Notes: generated from the sequence alone by a model not told the origin. DNA of 64,000 nucleotides from Gerris lacustris (GCA_951217055.1 OX578283.1:62811832-62875831), one strand, 5' to 3'. Shown: positions 1 through 11,636, counted from the stretch's first letter. Numbers and translations: made by a program.

Positions 1-1504
1 GTTTAAATAAAGTAATGAGACTGGTTTGGTTGCATTGCGTACTGTACATAGCGTTCGATCTGGCAACTTATGTGATGAACAACTGTTTATGTCATCATTT
101 GTTCGAATTTGTCTGAACGATATTTTTCTATGTAGCCTCATCGTTGAAGTATTGTCAGAATGGGCTGTCACTACGATAATTAGACTCGAAGGAACTGGAA
201 ATCTAACCCCATGTGTTGTAGGAATTTGTTACACGGGAAACACCTTCAGCCTTTCTACACATACTACTTTAATAACTAAAACCTAATAATTATTGTGTGT
301 GCATCTATCTAAAATTCTGTTTCCAATTTAGTCTCTTGCAATATGTAATTTATAATTCAGAAAATGAAAAAAATACATAAGCTGTCACATAATATCATAA
401 GTGTAATACATGCCAAGTAAAACGGAACTACAATCATTCATTTGAAAAATAAAACCGTATTATATACATTTAAACTATGAAGATCACGTAAGTTTGAAAT
501 TACTAGACTTGGTTTAGTTCAAAGATGTAATCTGCAAGCAGAAGAAATGAGTTCATATTGTTCATGATTGCTGCATCAAATTGATATTCTTTGTCCATGA
601 AGGTCGTCCGTCAAAACCCCTAATTCAAGTCATCAAGGTAGATAAATGTATGCCCATTTCATACAAAACACAAAGTACACGTAACTTCATTCCCTTGAGT
701 CGACGTGAAAATTTTATATATTCTGCATTGCTACTTTTTATTTGTGCTTTCTTGAGAGACAAGAAAGGAGGTTAAGAGGAAATTGCTAAACATAAGGGTG
801 AATTTTTTGAGCGAAATGAAGGGTTCACTTGCCCTAATGGCTATGTTGGAATTTTTCGAGGAGTTCCATTTTGGAATATGTTTCTTTTCTGGCCGGTATT
901 TCGTGCCCGAAGTTTCTTCTTATGACTGAATACTGTAGAAGGGTTAGTGTTATGGGTCTTAGCTCGCCTTCAAATGACCTAGGGCTCTAAAGGCAAAGGC
1001 TCCCGGGAAAACCGTCTCCGGATTTATATCTTTTTGCCGTACGATTCTTGCACAAACCCTGAGGGCTATTTGAGTGGGACGCGTGGGAACGGAAACTCCG
1101 CTCTCTCCTCTTCTAGCTCCGAGCTACTAGATAAACTGCAAATATCTCCTGAGAGCAGTGAACCGATACATAACGGCCTATAGCAACGACAGTTACAATC
1201 TATCTAACATAGCAAATATCTAAATAATCTTCTACTTCTCTTACATTTTTCAATATTTATCAATCTTAGCTTATAAAAATTTCAAGACATTTTTTCAAAT
1301 TTATACGAGGTACATTGAATATGGTCACTAGTCTATTTCAATTTTATGAATTGGAGCAAAAAGAAATAACTGACATGTATGTCAATGCATAGAATTTAAT
1401 CACTTAAGAGTATAGGTATAAAATAATAGAAACGCAAATATTCAAAGCATAAACTGTCAACAACAAATATGACAAACGGCTGTTAAAACGTAACATATAA
1501 GTTT
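1..1504. other. Unassigned AT-rich sequence
   Basis: Frames at 26-286 and 581-775 (plus) show no domain, splice context or codon signal, so I do not call genes. 820-1180 is a little richer in GC (GGCTCCCGGGAAAACCG) but not recognised. Confidence 0.5.
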
Positions 1505-1531
1505 AACTTAAATAATAGTATTATTTAAGTT
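1505..1531. repeat. Perfect 27-base palindrome
   Basis: Arms of 13 bases (AACTTAAATAATA) around a single G. It lies just before the LINE-like 3' end. Confidence 0.6.
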
Positions 1532-1554
1532 TAAATAATAATTAAGTTAAGCTC

Positions 1555-1720
1555 TCACAAACCTTTTATTGTTTATTTATAATAAGCTTTGTATTGTATG
1601 TTTTTGTACTATTTTCATATAGCTTTATGCTAATTATGTTACCTTTATATTGTGGAATAAAAAAATAAATAAATAAATAAAAAAAAAAAAAAAATTAAAA
1701 AAAAAAAAAAAAAAAAATAC
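1555..1720 (+). repeat. Probable LINE 3' end with A-rich tail
   Basis: An AT-rich UTR-like stretch ends in TTGTGGAATAAA, then (AAAT)n and long A runs (1661-1718). AATAAA followed by an A tail fits the 3' end of a non-LTR retrotransposon. No coding part is attached. Confidence 0.4.
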
Positions 1721-1854
1721 GTATAAATACTTTATAGCAGTAAAGAAAAACTATAAACTTTATTTCTTTAAGAGCGATAATTTTCTTTGAGTAATCCTTT
1801 ATATAATCGAGTAGTATCCCGACAACGGTGACGGCAACGCACCTCAAAATTACT

Positions 1855-1955
1855 TTAAACGTTAAAAATTGATGAGCTAAAACCTAGATTTGAACCTGTG
1901 ACCTCCAGCACGCGGAGCATGTACTCTATTCACTGTGCTATCCGTTCGTAGTAAA
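1855..1955 (-). mobile_element. tRNA-like SINE remnant
   Basis: On the minus strand GGATAGCACAGTGAATAGAG (degraded A box region) and AGGTTCAAATCTAGG (B box) are spaced as in a tRNA. No intact cloverleaf. Confidence 0.5.
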
Positions 1956-2020
1956 CACTACTGGCTAAAACTTTTTATTTAAACAGTATATATCTATTTA
2001 TCAATATTTTATTTAGTAAT

Positions 2021-2220
2021 AACTAGACATCACGTGGCTCTTTCTGTTTAAGTAAGACACCTCAAGACTCATTCATTTTAAATATAACTAATAATCTCTC
2101 AGCTCTTTTTTTAATGCAATTAATAAGAAATAACTAGACATCACGCGGCTCTTTGGGTTAATGTATAACTGGAGACCGCGAGACTCATTCTCATTGAAAA
2201 TAACTAATAATTTTTAAGAT
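2021..2220 (+). repeat. Diverged tandem duplication, period 111 bp
   Basis: AACTAGACATCACG(T/C)GGCTCTTT occurs at 2021 and 2132, each followed by GAGACTCATTC-like and AATAACTAATAAT sequence. Confidence 0.6.
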
Positions 2221-2340
2221 TTATTCATTCATAATTGAGTAGTTTCCATAATTTTAGGCCAACGATGGGGACGACTCACCTTGAAATGATATTTTATTGA
2301 TAAGGCAACCACATTTATTCTGCCCGTTGCCATGGAAACG

Positions 2341-2936
2341 GCTAGTATTTCAAATAATTAAGAATCACAATAAACTATTAATTAATATTATCATATAATA
2401 ATAAAATATTCAAGAGCTGATTTTGTTTTCAAAGTGAAAAGTTTTAGAAAATTGAAAGTTTTTGTGGGTCCTACGGCTGTGGTTTTTAGTAGTGTCAAGT
2501 GTAATTTATTTTCACCCTCCGAGTTGGGGGATTTGTTTGTTTTTGAAATTAAGTTAATTTTCGAAGTGTGGTAATTAGTTTTGGAGGGGAGAGGTTTCAA
2601 GTCTGGAATGAGAGTGGCAGGGTGACTTGAAGATAGACTAACCGGACAAATTGTATTTTACACTCAGTTGAATTTATCTTAAAGGGATTTATTATGAAAA
2701 AAGAACGAAGGAAAAGTGTGTAACATTAGCTTCAACAACAATTAGCTCAATATTAAGTTGGAAATGGATATCCCGCATTTTGATATTAAATAAAACAAAA
2801 AAAATACCTCATAATCATACTGATAAGTACGTATACAAATTACGTGTATACAAATTAATGAACATCCAACCATTTTACTTCCTGAGCTTGACGTACAAGC
2901 TTACCATATTGCTTCAAATAAATAATCTCATTTTGC
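2341..2936. other. Unassigned sequence
   Basis: Nothing recognisable. Minus frame 2391-2600 is low-complexity and Lys/Thr/Asn-rich. Confidence 0.5.
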
Positions 2937-3870
2937 TTCCGAGTTTACCGAAAGTAACAGAAGCTATGTGATCGTTATGAAGAACGAAAATGATTAATGT
3001 TTCCGATTTCAAAAATTCCAAGACAGATCCGTTTCAGTCATCAAAGAACATTTTTGGTAGCGCGACTGCCTGTCGGCCTATCGCTCAATTTTTACGAACC
3101 AACTATCTCTTAAATTGACTGCCATTTAGTGTGGCACATAGCGTCCTCGCGTCTTATTTCGTACTTAATTGATGTTATGCTTTTACAAGCCATTATTATC
3201 TAATTTGTTTCCCCCGTTTTTTTAATCTGTTAAAATTGTTTTGACTTTTTACAAGAATTAAAGTATCAATTTAGCAAAAGTTAAAGAGCGCAGACGGTTC
3301 AATTTAATCTGGGGCTATCTGCGGGTTATATAAACATTAAAAAATAAACTATAAAAGTTTCATACAAATCAGATAAGTAATTATTAATATATTAAGCTGT
3401 AGGTACAAATAAATGTATGTTTGTGTACATATGGAAGAGAAAAAAATTAGCGCAGAAGGGTGAATTTTATATGGGACCAACAATGGGCTGATTATGACCT
3501 ACCATCCAATGCAATAAAATGGGACGAGTAGTTTTTAAGATATCTTGGTTCGCAAAAATTGAGCGACAGATAGACAGACAGGGAACCAAAATTGTTCCCT
3601 GATGTCTGAAACGGATTTCTATCTTGGAATTTTTGAAATCGGAGACCTAAATTTTTTTCGTTCTTCCGAACGATCACATAGCTTCCGTTACCTTCGGTAA
3701 GCTTGGAAGCAAAACTACTCGTCCAATTTTAATGAAATTAGGATGGTGGGCCTTAATTAGCCCATTGTTGGTCCCATATTAGTTGCAACCTTCTGGTGCC
3801 ATTTCTCTTCAAAATATGCACAAACATACATTTATATACCTCTATATCTTCGAATGTAGTCTCAAGTCCG
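2937..3870 (+). repeat. Repeat F1, plus-strand copy split by a minus-strand F1 copy
   Basis: F1 in plus orientation starts GCTTCCnnnnTTACCGAAnGTAACnGAAGC, runs through ATGTGATCGTT and CTCAATTTTTnCGAACCAAC to CTTAAA (about 3113), and resumes at AACTACTCGTCC (3714) onward to about 3870. The second F1 copy lies between. The rest of its 3' half is missing. Confidence 0.75.
3117..3712 (-). mobile_element. Repeat F1, near-complete copy inserted into another F1
   Basis: Read on the minus strand it runs from GCTTCCAAGCTTACCGAAGG (3712) to TGGCACACTAAATGGCAG (3117). Flanks CTTAAA and AAACTACTCG join to restore the host F1 sequence. Length is about 596 bp. It encodes no protein; the 61-codon minus-strand frame here is incidental. 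Confidence 0.75.
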
Positions 3871-4193
3871 TCACCCATTCTGTCATTCAAAATGTTTGCG
3901 AACCCCCTTATCTTAAAAATAAAGTCTGTAAAATTATTCATATTAGAGATTTTTAACAAAAAAAAATTATTCTTTCAATATATTCAATAATAGCTGAACT
4001 AACCCTTAAGGTCGAAATAACTTCGAAATTTAATATGAATATACATTTTTGGAAAGGTTTTAAATTATAAATACATATTCCTATTATTGTGGTATAGATA
4101 GAGTTCTGCAGTATTCTCTCTCATCGGTTATGTTTGCATGGCAATAATCTCTTAATATTTAATAGTATTAAATAATATCAGTTCGGCAACTTA
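3871..4193. other. Unassigned sequence before the piggyBac element
   Basis: AT-rich with no repeat or coding signal noted. Confidence 0.5.
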
Positions 4194-4197
4194 TTAA

Positions 4198-5184
4198 CCC
4201 TGCAGTGCACGTGTGAAAAAAAAAAATCACACCAGTGCACGGGTTGGGTCTGTCAGACCCAATATTTTAAAAAAATGTTTAAATATTTTTATTTTTTTAT
4301 TTTTTTTTAGTATAGAAATAATCTTTATTTAATAGTAAAAAAATATAAAATGCAATATATCAATAAAATTACATTAGAAAAAAAAAAAAAAAAATTTTAT
4401 GACTATTCATTTTTTAATTTTTACCGTCCAACATGAAAAAAATATATTAAAAAAAATTAAAAGAATTTTGAAAAAATAAGTGTCATATATCAATATAAGA
4501 ACTTAATACGATCAAAAAATTTCAATTCCACAGTCCTGGCATATAAATTGCGAATGCTCTAAGCATATATATATATATATTGCACTTTTTGCAAGAATAA
4601 CGAGATTTGCAGTCAGTGCAAATTGAACATCCCCCCCCCCCCTTTATTAGGCTCATAAGATATGGAAGGTACAGGTTTAATCCGATAAGTAGATTTAAGA
4701 ATTTTTTCCCCGGTAATTCTTAAAAAAAAATCCCGATATTCTATAATATTACAGCCTGGAGAGTAATTGTAATATTTTTTCTCCCTTTACAAAAAGTTAA
4801 ATACTAAATTAACGATAGAAAATAATCAGTCATTATAAATACTTTGTACAATACCTGAAATTAATATTAAATAAAGTTCAAGTATATAAAATTAAAATCT
4901 AGAGGGTTATCAACGAATATATATAATAAAAATGTTGTTTCGAGTTATAAAAAAATAGTTACATGAGTAGACGGGTTGGGTCTCACAGACCCAGGGGTAA
5001 TTTTGAGGTAAAAAAAATAGACAGAAAGAAAGTATGTGAATTGTTCAAAATGTGGTTCTGAACTGAGGAAGGTTTGACTTGAAGGTATAGGAAGGGATGG
5101 TGTTATATGAACCTCCCTTATCATGTGTTTTGCTAATGAGTGTGACACACTGGGTCTGACAGACCCGACCCGTGCACTGCAGGG
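4198..5184. mobile_element. Nonautonomous piggyBac-type element, 987 bp
   Basis: The element is flanked on both sides by TTAA (4194-4197 and 5185-5188) and has perfect 14-bp terminal inverted repeats CCCTGCAGTGCACG. TTAA duplication and a CCC-start are hallmarks of the piggyBac superfamily. Inside each end lies a second inverted motif, GTGCACGGGT followed by the small palindrome GGGTCTGTCAGACCC (4247-4261 and 5152-5166). A variant, GGGTCTCACAGACCC, occurs at 4978-4993. The centre is A/T-rich with poly-A, (TA)n and a C12 run and encodes no transposase, so it would depend on a helper. Confidence 0.85.
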
Positions 5185-5188
5185 TTAA

Positions 5189-6985
5189 AATTATAATTAG
5201 CTTTAAATTTAAATATAAACATTTTCAAAGAGTAAACGGAAGTAAGACTAAAGAAAATAAAAGTAAAGTCAAGACGATAGCAAAAAAAACTAGGTGGTTT
5301 GCGTTGCGGTGGTTATTAGATTATTCAGTTGAGATGAGAATGCAGTATTTGTATTTTAATATACTTGATAAAGTCTAGAATTTTAGAACTGTTGATAGTG
5401 TGGTACTTCTTTCATTATTGACTTCATTATCACAACTAACATTTATACGAAAATAAATTTATTTATTTAAAGGATTTCTTCCAAAGAATAAACAGAGTAT
5501 TATTTATTTACACGAAAACTTTCCAAGTATCAACATACCATAAATTATTTATATAAAATCCCTTTAACTATGAACGCGGTATTATTATTTATATGGGATC
5601 TTGGTAGATACCAACAAGGTATTATTTATTGATACGAAATTCTTCCTAAATGGTCCTATTAGAAAAATAATAAATTCTCTGGACAGAAAAAAAAGAGTTT
5701 AAATAAATGAGATATATTTCCTGAGATGATGAATTGTATACAAGAGAGATCCCGGGGAAAAATTTCACCGGATAAAAATTCAAGGAGTTTTGGTGAAAGG
5801 AATTTTAACGGGATTGCCAAATGAGTCAGGGGAGGTCCCTTACCGAAGATTTTCAAGGGGTTAAACTGGGTACTATGCCAAGCTGAGGAACGTCCTATAA
5901 ATAATTTGCCCAGAGAATGTTTTCATGCTTTTCAGTAAAGGGTCTCCCAGACCCAAAGTATCCTGGCAATGATATCCCCGCCCATTTGGTTTCCTTCTCC
6001 GTTCTGGTTAAGTTACTTTTAACAAATATCCACCCCCCTTGGCTTCGAATACTCTTCCACCACTAGAGAGGGTATTTTGCATACTTAATCCTAGGAAAAC
6101 CTAAACATCTTCTTTTTACCGTCCGAGAAACAAAGTACTCTTTCCTCTTCTTATTTTGTGTAATAGTAGAAAATATCAGATGGATAAAGACTGAATAAAA
6201 CTAAAGTTGAGGTGGGTATAGAAGTGAATTCATGTTTGAAATGTATCTCTTTTTTCTAAAGACAAAACTCCTCATATATACAATGATATTATGAAGCCCT
6301 AAAGACGACTAAACAACAATCGTAAAAGTATGCTACTATTAAAAAACTTGTCACGGATTACGAGGATCTAACTATTGTACTAAACAAGAACATATATCGA
6401 TAATATGGATTTAAAAAACGAAAATACTAGCCAAAAATTCAGTGAAATTAAAAATTAATAGTATACAATTAGATTTTAGAAGAAGGTTTACTGACAGCAA
6501 AGCAGGGTTATTGTAACAGCAATTATTACAATTGCTTTAACTGTAACTCACAATTTTATTATTTCTAAGAAAATAACTACAAGATAAGATATCGGAACAT
6601 ACTTTTTACTACATATCTCTTAATTTATTAAAATTTGTTTATGAGGTTCTTCTAATGATAAAATGCAAAAATCTATACACAAATAAGGATCTAAATTTTT
6701 ATTAAAAAAGTTGCCAAGTGCATTCTTTACACACAAAGAGTCTGTAGACAACTTAAACATTTAATAAGAAAACCAAAAAGGAAATCAAATACATACTTGT
6801 CTTCCATTATATTTAACACTTCTCATATCGCATATCCTCTTAAAAAAAAAATTAACCCCCCTTGTTTGTGAGGGGTGATTTTACATATTTTTCTCGTGTT
6901 TAGATTATTATAGATAATCTTACTGCAAAGTATCAAATTTTCATGTTCAGTGCGTTAACGATAGACAAATAGACAGACGCAGGGA
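5189..6985. other. Unassigned sequence
   Basis: Mostly AT-rich. 5640-6130 has an island with GGGGAAAAATTTCACCGG-type text and moderate GC. I could not match it to a family or gene. The region ends in a GACA-rich stretch before the palindrome at 6986. Confidence 0.45.
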
Positions 6986-7047
6986 ATTATAAGGGTCTTC
7001 GGTTTTTCCTAGGAGGGTTCCTAGGAAAAACCGAAGACCCTTATAAT
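6986..7047. repeat. Perfect palindrome, 29-bp arms and 4-base loop
   Basis: ATTATAAGGGTCTTCGG...TCCTAGGA, then loop GGGT, then the exact complement. It follows a GATAGACAAATAGACAGACG run that commonly precedes repeat ends in this window (compare 12655 and 22925). Confidence 0.85.
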
Positions 7048-7301
7048 CCCCTTATAATTATAATAAGGGTTTATAACACATTAAAAAGAACAAAAAAGAT
7101 AAAAGCCACCTAATGCCAAATGGAAAGGTTCCTTTAGATCTACCAAAAAACATTAGAGTTGGTACATCATAAAAATTGTCCACGATCAAATAAAGCACCT
7201 TTTGTATAAACTTGTTTTGTTAATAGCCCACTGTCATTTATACAATGAGATGTCCCAATTGTCTTTGCCCTTTAATCCATTACCATTGTTACAAGCTTGA
7301 G

Positions 7302-7715
7302 TATTTGCTATAATGCTCGCAAAGTATTATCTACTAGCTCGAGCATTGCTATAATGCTCGCGAAGGATTATCTACTAGCTCGAGAATTTGCTATAATACT
7401 CGCAAAGGATTATCTATACTAGCTCTAGCATTTGCTATAATGCTCGCAAAGGAGTATCTACTAGTAAGAGAATTTGCTATAATGCTAGCGAAGGGTTATC
7501 TACTAGCTCGAGAATTTACAATAATGGTCGCAAAGGATTATCTACTAGCTCGAGAATTTGCTATAATGCTCACAAAGGAGTATCTACTGGTAAGAGCATT
7601 TGCTATAATGCTCGTAAAGGAGTATCTACTGGTAAGAGCATTTGCTATAATGCTCGCAAAGGATTATCTACTGGTAAGAGCATTTGCTATAATGCTCGCG
7701 AAGGGTTTTACTAAT
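7302..7715 (+). repeat. 42-bp minisatellite, about 10 copies
   Basis: The unit is about TGCTATAATGCTCGCAAAGG + ATTATCTACTAGCTCGAGAATT with variants. Because 42 is divisible by three, one frame stays open over the array (136 codons from 7440) and reads a 14-residue repeat of the type MLAKEYLLVREFAI. I treat it as non-coding. Confidence 0.85.
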
Positions 7716-7794
7716 TTTGCGAGTGAGTTCAGTCTCAAGTTTTCGTATGTAGATTTGATTAGTATTAAAAATTTCATCAAAAATGATCATAAAA

Positions 7795-8174
7795 ATAACT
7801 TCACCACGGCGGGGAATCGAACTCATCCTCTCACCGTCAAAAGCTATTGATTCAGGAACTAGATTTTTCCTGGGAAAACGGCTTTTATTGTTATATTCGT
7901 ATTTTTATGGACTACATTTTAGAATTTTTTAATCAAAATCGTCGGATTAAATTTCGAGAAATACATTTTTTTTCTCGGTATTAGTTTTTGGAGGGTAGCG
8001 CCCCAAATCTGAAGCTAAAATAATTTCTCGATTTCGCCTCGGGGTATGATTTTTCTCAACATGTACGCCCAATTTCGTCAAAATCAGCCTAGTAATTTAG
8101 GCTCCAGGCGTCTGCAGAGACAGACGACAGACAGACTTTTAAAAACCACTTTTTTGGAAACGTGTAAATCCATC
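7795..8174 (-). repeat. Repeat F5 with tRNA-like B-box end
   Basis: On the minus strand GAGTTCGATTCCCCGCCGTG resembles a tRNA T-arm (B box). It is followed on the plus strand by AACTAGATTTTTCC, GGGAAAACGGC and TGGACTACATTTTAGAATTT. The same order occurs at 57840-58000 and, without the B box, at 35490-35600. Confidence 0.5.
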
Positions 8175-8235
8175 AAAATCTCAAAATAGAATTTTCGCGC
8201 CGTCACAATACTTTCTCTTTATATGAGAAAGTAAA
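8175..8235 (-). repeat. F4 hairpin segment
   Basis: CGCGCCGTCACAATACTTTC then TCTTTATATGAGAAAGTA. It contains an inverted ACTTTCTC/GAGAAAGT. Similar segments lie at 33170-33225, 34090-34200 and 44610-44700 and mark the ends of larger repeats. Confidence 0.55.
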
Positions 8236-8239
8236 AATG

Positions 8240-8650
8240 TTATAGCCTTGGATACATTAATTGTATTACATATTATATCCTTGTTTGAGAGATGTAGGAT
8301 TTTAAAAAGGAGAATGTAATAAATAAATAATTTGTGTAGAATAGAGTGGCACTTGATTTAAGTGGTGAGTCCTACCCTGCATATTACGAGCTGCTTTAAG
8401 AGCAATCAACACATGAGTTCTACTCCATATAATTTTATTAATCTCAAGAGCTCGTGAAAGAAAGCCTATTGTGAATTTTAAGAGACCACTTAAGTGTTAT
8501 TCAAGAGCATATCTTGTCGTTTCCATAATATAAGCACCTTATCTTCACAACTAAAAAATAAAAACCGACAAATAACATTATTACAACTAACACAAGATCT
8601 GTATCCTGTATAATATCAGTGTTATTGAGCTTAACTAAACGAGTTATTTT
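8240..8650. other. Unassigned sequence
   Basis: No gene, repeat or motif that I can support. Confidence 0.5.
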
Positions 8651-9069
8651 TCAAGAATTAAACTTTTGTACTTCCTTCTTCAGTTAGAAAAATAATAAAA
8701 GTTTACAATTTTAGGGGTGTGGCCAAATTATTTCTATGCACAAAAAACTATATTTCTATTGTTTCGGGGTGCAAAAGAAAGCTCCATTTTCAGTTGTTTT
8801 TAATAAACTAACTGTACACATCTTTTTTATTTCGCATTAAGAGATATAAAAATGTAAAATATGTAGTTGTTTTACATTTTTACATCGGCATCAGTAGATT
8901 TATGTAATAATTAAAGTATAATTAATGCATCTTCAATTATTATCGGAATCTCCTTTTTTTAAAAAAAAAAAAATATACCTTAATTCACAATTTAATAAAT
9001 AATCAAAAATCAATATTTTAAACCGACGTTAAAAATTACAGGCTGTTATAAGTGAACATAATTATATAA
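8651..9069 (+). repeat. Left copy of a direct repeat of about 420 bp
   Basis: TCAAGAATTAAACTTTTGTA through GGGTGCAAAAGAAAGCTCCA, CAGTAGATTTATGTAATAAT and AAACCGACGTTAAAAATTAC to GAACATAATTATATA. The same order and spacing recur at 9676-10088. Repeat F6 lies exactly between them. Confidence 0.8.
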
Positions 9070-9675
9070 ATTTCAAAATAAAAAGAACTTTTTATATACT
9101 ACGTTTTTAAATTTTGTGTTGAATCGTATGTAATATTGATAATATAATTGTTATTGTTATATAATATATAATGTTAGTGAAAAAAAAAATAGTTCCGAAT
9201 TCATTAATTTCACATAAATGACAACCATCTAGAGAGCTGATCTTAAACCTATAAAAAGACAAATCTTTGTACAACGGATCTCCCCAACATCAAATCTAAA
9301 GCGTGCCATCGATATATTTGAAATAATATAAATAATATAATCTATATTTCCTGTTTTGCTGTCATTCAATGTTTATCAATCACAAATTTGAGACCCGTCA
9401 AAATGAAGATTGCGTAAATATGGGATATGGCAAAACAAATAAAATAACTTGCGGATTTTTTCCGAACTAACTTTCCGTACAGCAAGATTTGCTGAAAACC
9501 AATTAAATTCTGCTGAAAGATGGCTAAAAGTATTAAAATAATGCATTGTCATCGAGTTCTGAGCTATGCTAAAAGTTTCAAATGTCTAGCTATTCGGGAA
9601 GTTAGTTAGAAATCGATTGCCAGATTTGTACCGGACAAACAAACAAACAAACAAGAAAGCAAGCTAATAAAACGT
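9070..9675 (-). repeat. Repeat F6, minus copy between direct repeats
   Basis: Contains ATAGTTCCGAATTCATTAAT, TAGAGAGCTGATCTTAAACC, GACCCGTCAAAATGAAGATT and (CAAA)n before GCAAGCTAATAAAACG. One end carries TACTACGTTTTTA; the other is cut short after TAAAACGT. Confidence 0.7.
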
Positions 9676-9957
9676 TCAAGAATTAAACTTTGTACTCAAT
9701 TCTGCAGTTAGAAAAATAATTAAAGTTTACGCACTTTTAGGGGGATGGCCAAATTATTTCTATGGACAAAAAACTATATATTTTTTTTTTCGGGGTGCAA
9801 AAGGAAGCTCCATTTCAGTTGTTTTTTATAAACCAACTGTACACATCTTTTTTATTTCCCATTGAAAGATATTTGTTTTACATTTTTATTCCGGCATCAG
9901 TAGAATTATGTAATAATTAACGTATATAATTAATGCATCTTCAATTATCGGAATCTC

Positions 9958-9992
<35 letters not shown>

Positions 9993-10088
9993 TACCTTAA
10001 TTCACAATTTAATGAATAATCAAAAATCAATATTTTAAACCGACGTTAAAAATTACAGGCTGTTATAAGTGAACATAATTATATATAA
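9676..10088 (+). repeat. Right copy of the 420-bp direct repeat
   Basis: Second copy of 8651-9069 at an offset of about 1,020 bases, with a longer A tract (9963-9990) and small indels. Confidence 0.8.
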
Positions 10089-10089
10089 A

Positions 10090-11009
10090 TAATAAACATT
10101 CTACAACCAATTTTATTTTAACCTATAAGAAAAAATGTTCAATTAGTAAATTAAAACAATGATTTTGAACTTTAAAAAAAGCCTGTTCTGGAGAGAAGGG
10201 GACGTTTATTTTAATCGATTAGGATTAACGGCGGTTGCCGATAATGGTTAGTGCACTAAACCAATTATTCGACCGATTTACACCTTAATAAAGATTCGGC
10301 CTTCCTGAAACTCGCCCCACGGCAATGTGGATCCAACGGCCTTTTTTCGCCCTTAAAACCACTGAATTTACGGAAATTTACTTAAAATCCCCAACGGGGA
10401 TAGAAAGGTACAAAGATAAAAGTCTTTTAAAGCCTGGAACCGCTTTCCTTAATAGCCTTTTTTCTCTGCTTCTCTCCCTTATTCCTTGGGTCTCTGCATT
10501 ACGTATAAAAGCAATCTTACCTTTAAGTTAATTTTATTGTTAAAGAATATCATCTGATAAGTTGGAAGAGTGGTAACAATCTAACATTAACGTTTTTCCA
10601 AACTACGCTTCTTTTTATGAAGTTTGATCGTGATAAAAATTTGCAATTTTCCAAAGAGCACCCCGCTTCTGTAACACAATTTCTTATTAATCGACCTGGT
10701 ACAGTATCGAAACCCATAGTTGGGCTATTAGACCATAGAACATTGTCCTTCTTTTTCTTCAGTGTCTAATAGCTGTAATTTGACCTTCCCAAAGGTGATT
10801 ATATCGCTAATGGGCAATGTAATTAAAAATTCAAGCATTTACTTCAATTAAAGTTTAAATAGACGCTTAATACTATAAAATTTAATCATTAACTAATTAA
10901 AATTGGTTATTTTTAATAAGACTGACACCTTGATGGAAAAGTGTGTTAAGGTGAATTTAATGCTAGAGATAAAAATTGCTATAAAACCTTAATACAATTA
11001 ACTTGAAAC
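10090..11009. other. Unassigned sequence
   Basis: The 68-codon plus frame at 10325-10531 lies in a moderately GC-rich patch but has no recognisable domain. The rest is AT-rich. Confidence 0.45.
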
Positions 11010-11017
11010 GTTATTTT

Positions 11018-11636
11018 TAGCGTTGGGAACCAATCGATTGAAAAAAGTCGACTAAACGGTTGTTTTAAAATATTCATTCATTCGGTTGTGGATATCTAGT
11101 TTTCATTCGAATGATATCAGTCTATAGTTTGAAGTTGTATTAGTTGTAATTCGGACGTGTATATGTGGACGTGTGTATAACGAGATAACGAGTGTCATGC
11201 GCCTTCTCACCCCTCCTCCGCTCTGAGCCCTTCACCGTCGTTCCTTTCCCCTACCCAAAACAAAAAAACATCCGAATGAAACATTCGAATGAAAAAGTCG
11301 ACTGGATTCAGTCTCAGTCTATATTTTTTCATTCGAATGAAAACGATGTCGTAGCAGGCTGTAGTTTGGGACGAGATAACGAGTGTCAAGCGCCTTCTCA
11401 CTCTCACCCCCCCTCAGCTCTGAGGCCTTTACTGCCTCCACCGTACTTCTCCTATATAAAAAAAAACCATTCGATTGAAAAATTCGACTTGCGAGTTCAG
11501 TCTCGGTTTATATCTTTATTCATATATCCTATACCCGCTATGAGACTGTTTTCAGTCGATTGAATTCAATCGACTGTTTTTTCCCGAATCGACTTATTCA
11601 TTCGGTTGTTTTTTCAAGTCGGTTGTCCCAACGCTA
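11018..11636. mobile_element. hAT-type MITE, 619 bp, with 8-bp TSD GTTATTTT
   Basis: The ends are TAGCGTTGGGA and its complement TCCCAACGCTA. The 8-mer GTTATTTT flanks both sides exactly (11010-11017 and 11637-11644), which is the hAT hallmark. The interior is packed with variants of CGATTGAA, CATTCGAATGAA and TCGACT in both orientations, plus a CpG-richer centre holding two diverged copies of an 'ACGAGATAACGAGTGTCA' block (about 11179 and 11371). Frames across it are not protein-like, and there is no transposase. Confidence 0.85.

Noticed and set aside
4945..5148. 67-codon minus frame as a piggyBac transposase remnant
   Set aside because: No DDD motif or other transposase similarity; it overlaps the repeated subterminal sequence.
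7440..7850. 136-codon plus-strand frame as a gene
   Set aside because: It is the direct translation of a 42-bp minisatellite. Units before 7440 break the frame, and no homologue or splice context is seen.
8651..10088. LTR retrotransposon
   Set aside because: The direct repeats lack TG...CA ends, no primer-binding site or coding region was seen, and the interior is repeat F6. Kept only as an observation.
11192..11563. 123-codon frame as a gene
   Set aside because: It lies wholly inside a hAT MITE made of short inverted motifs, with frames open on both strands.
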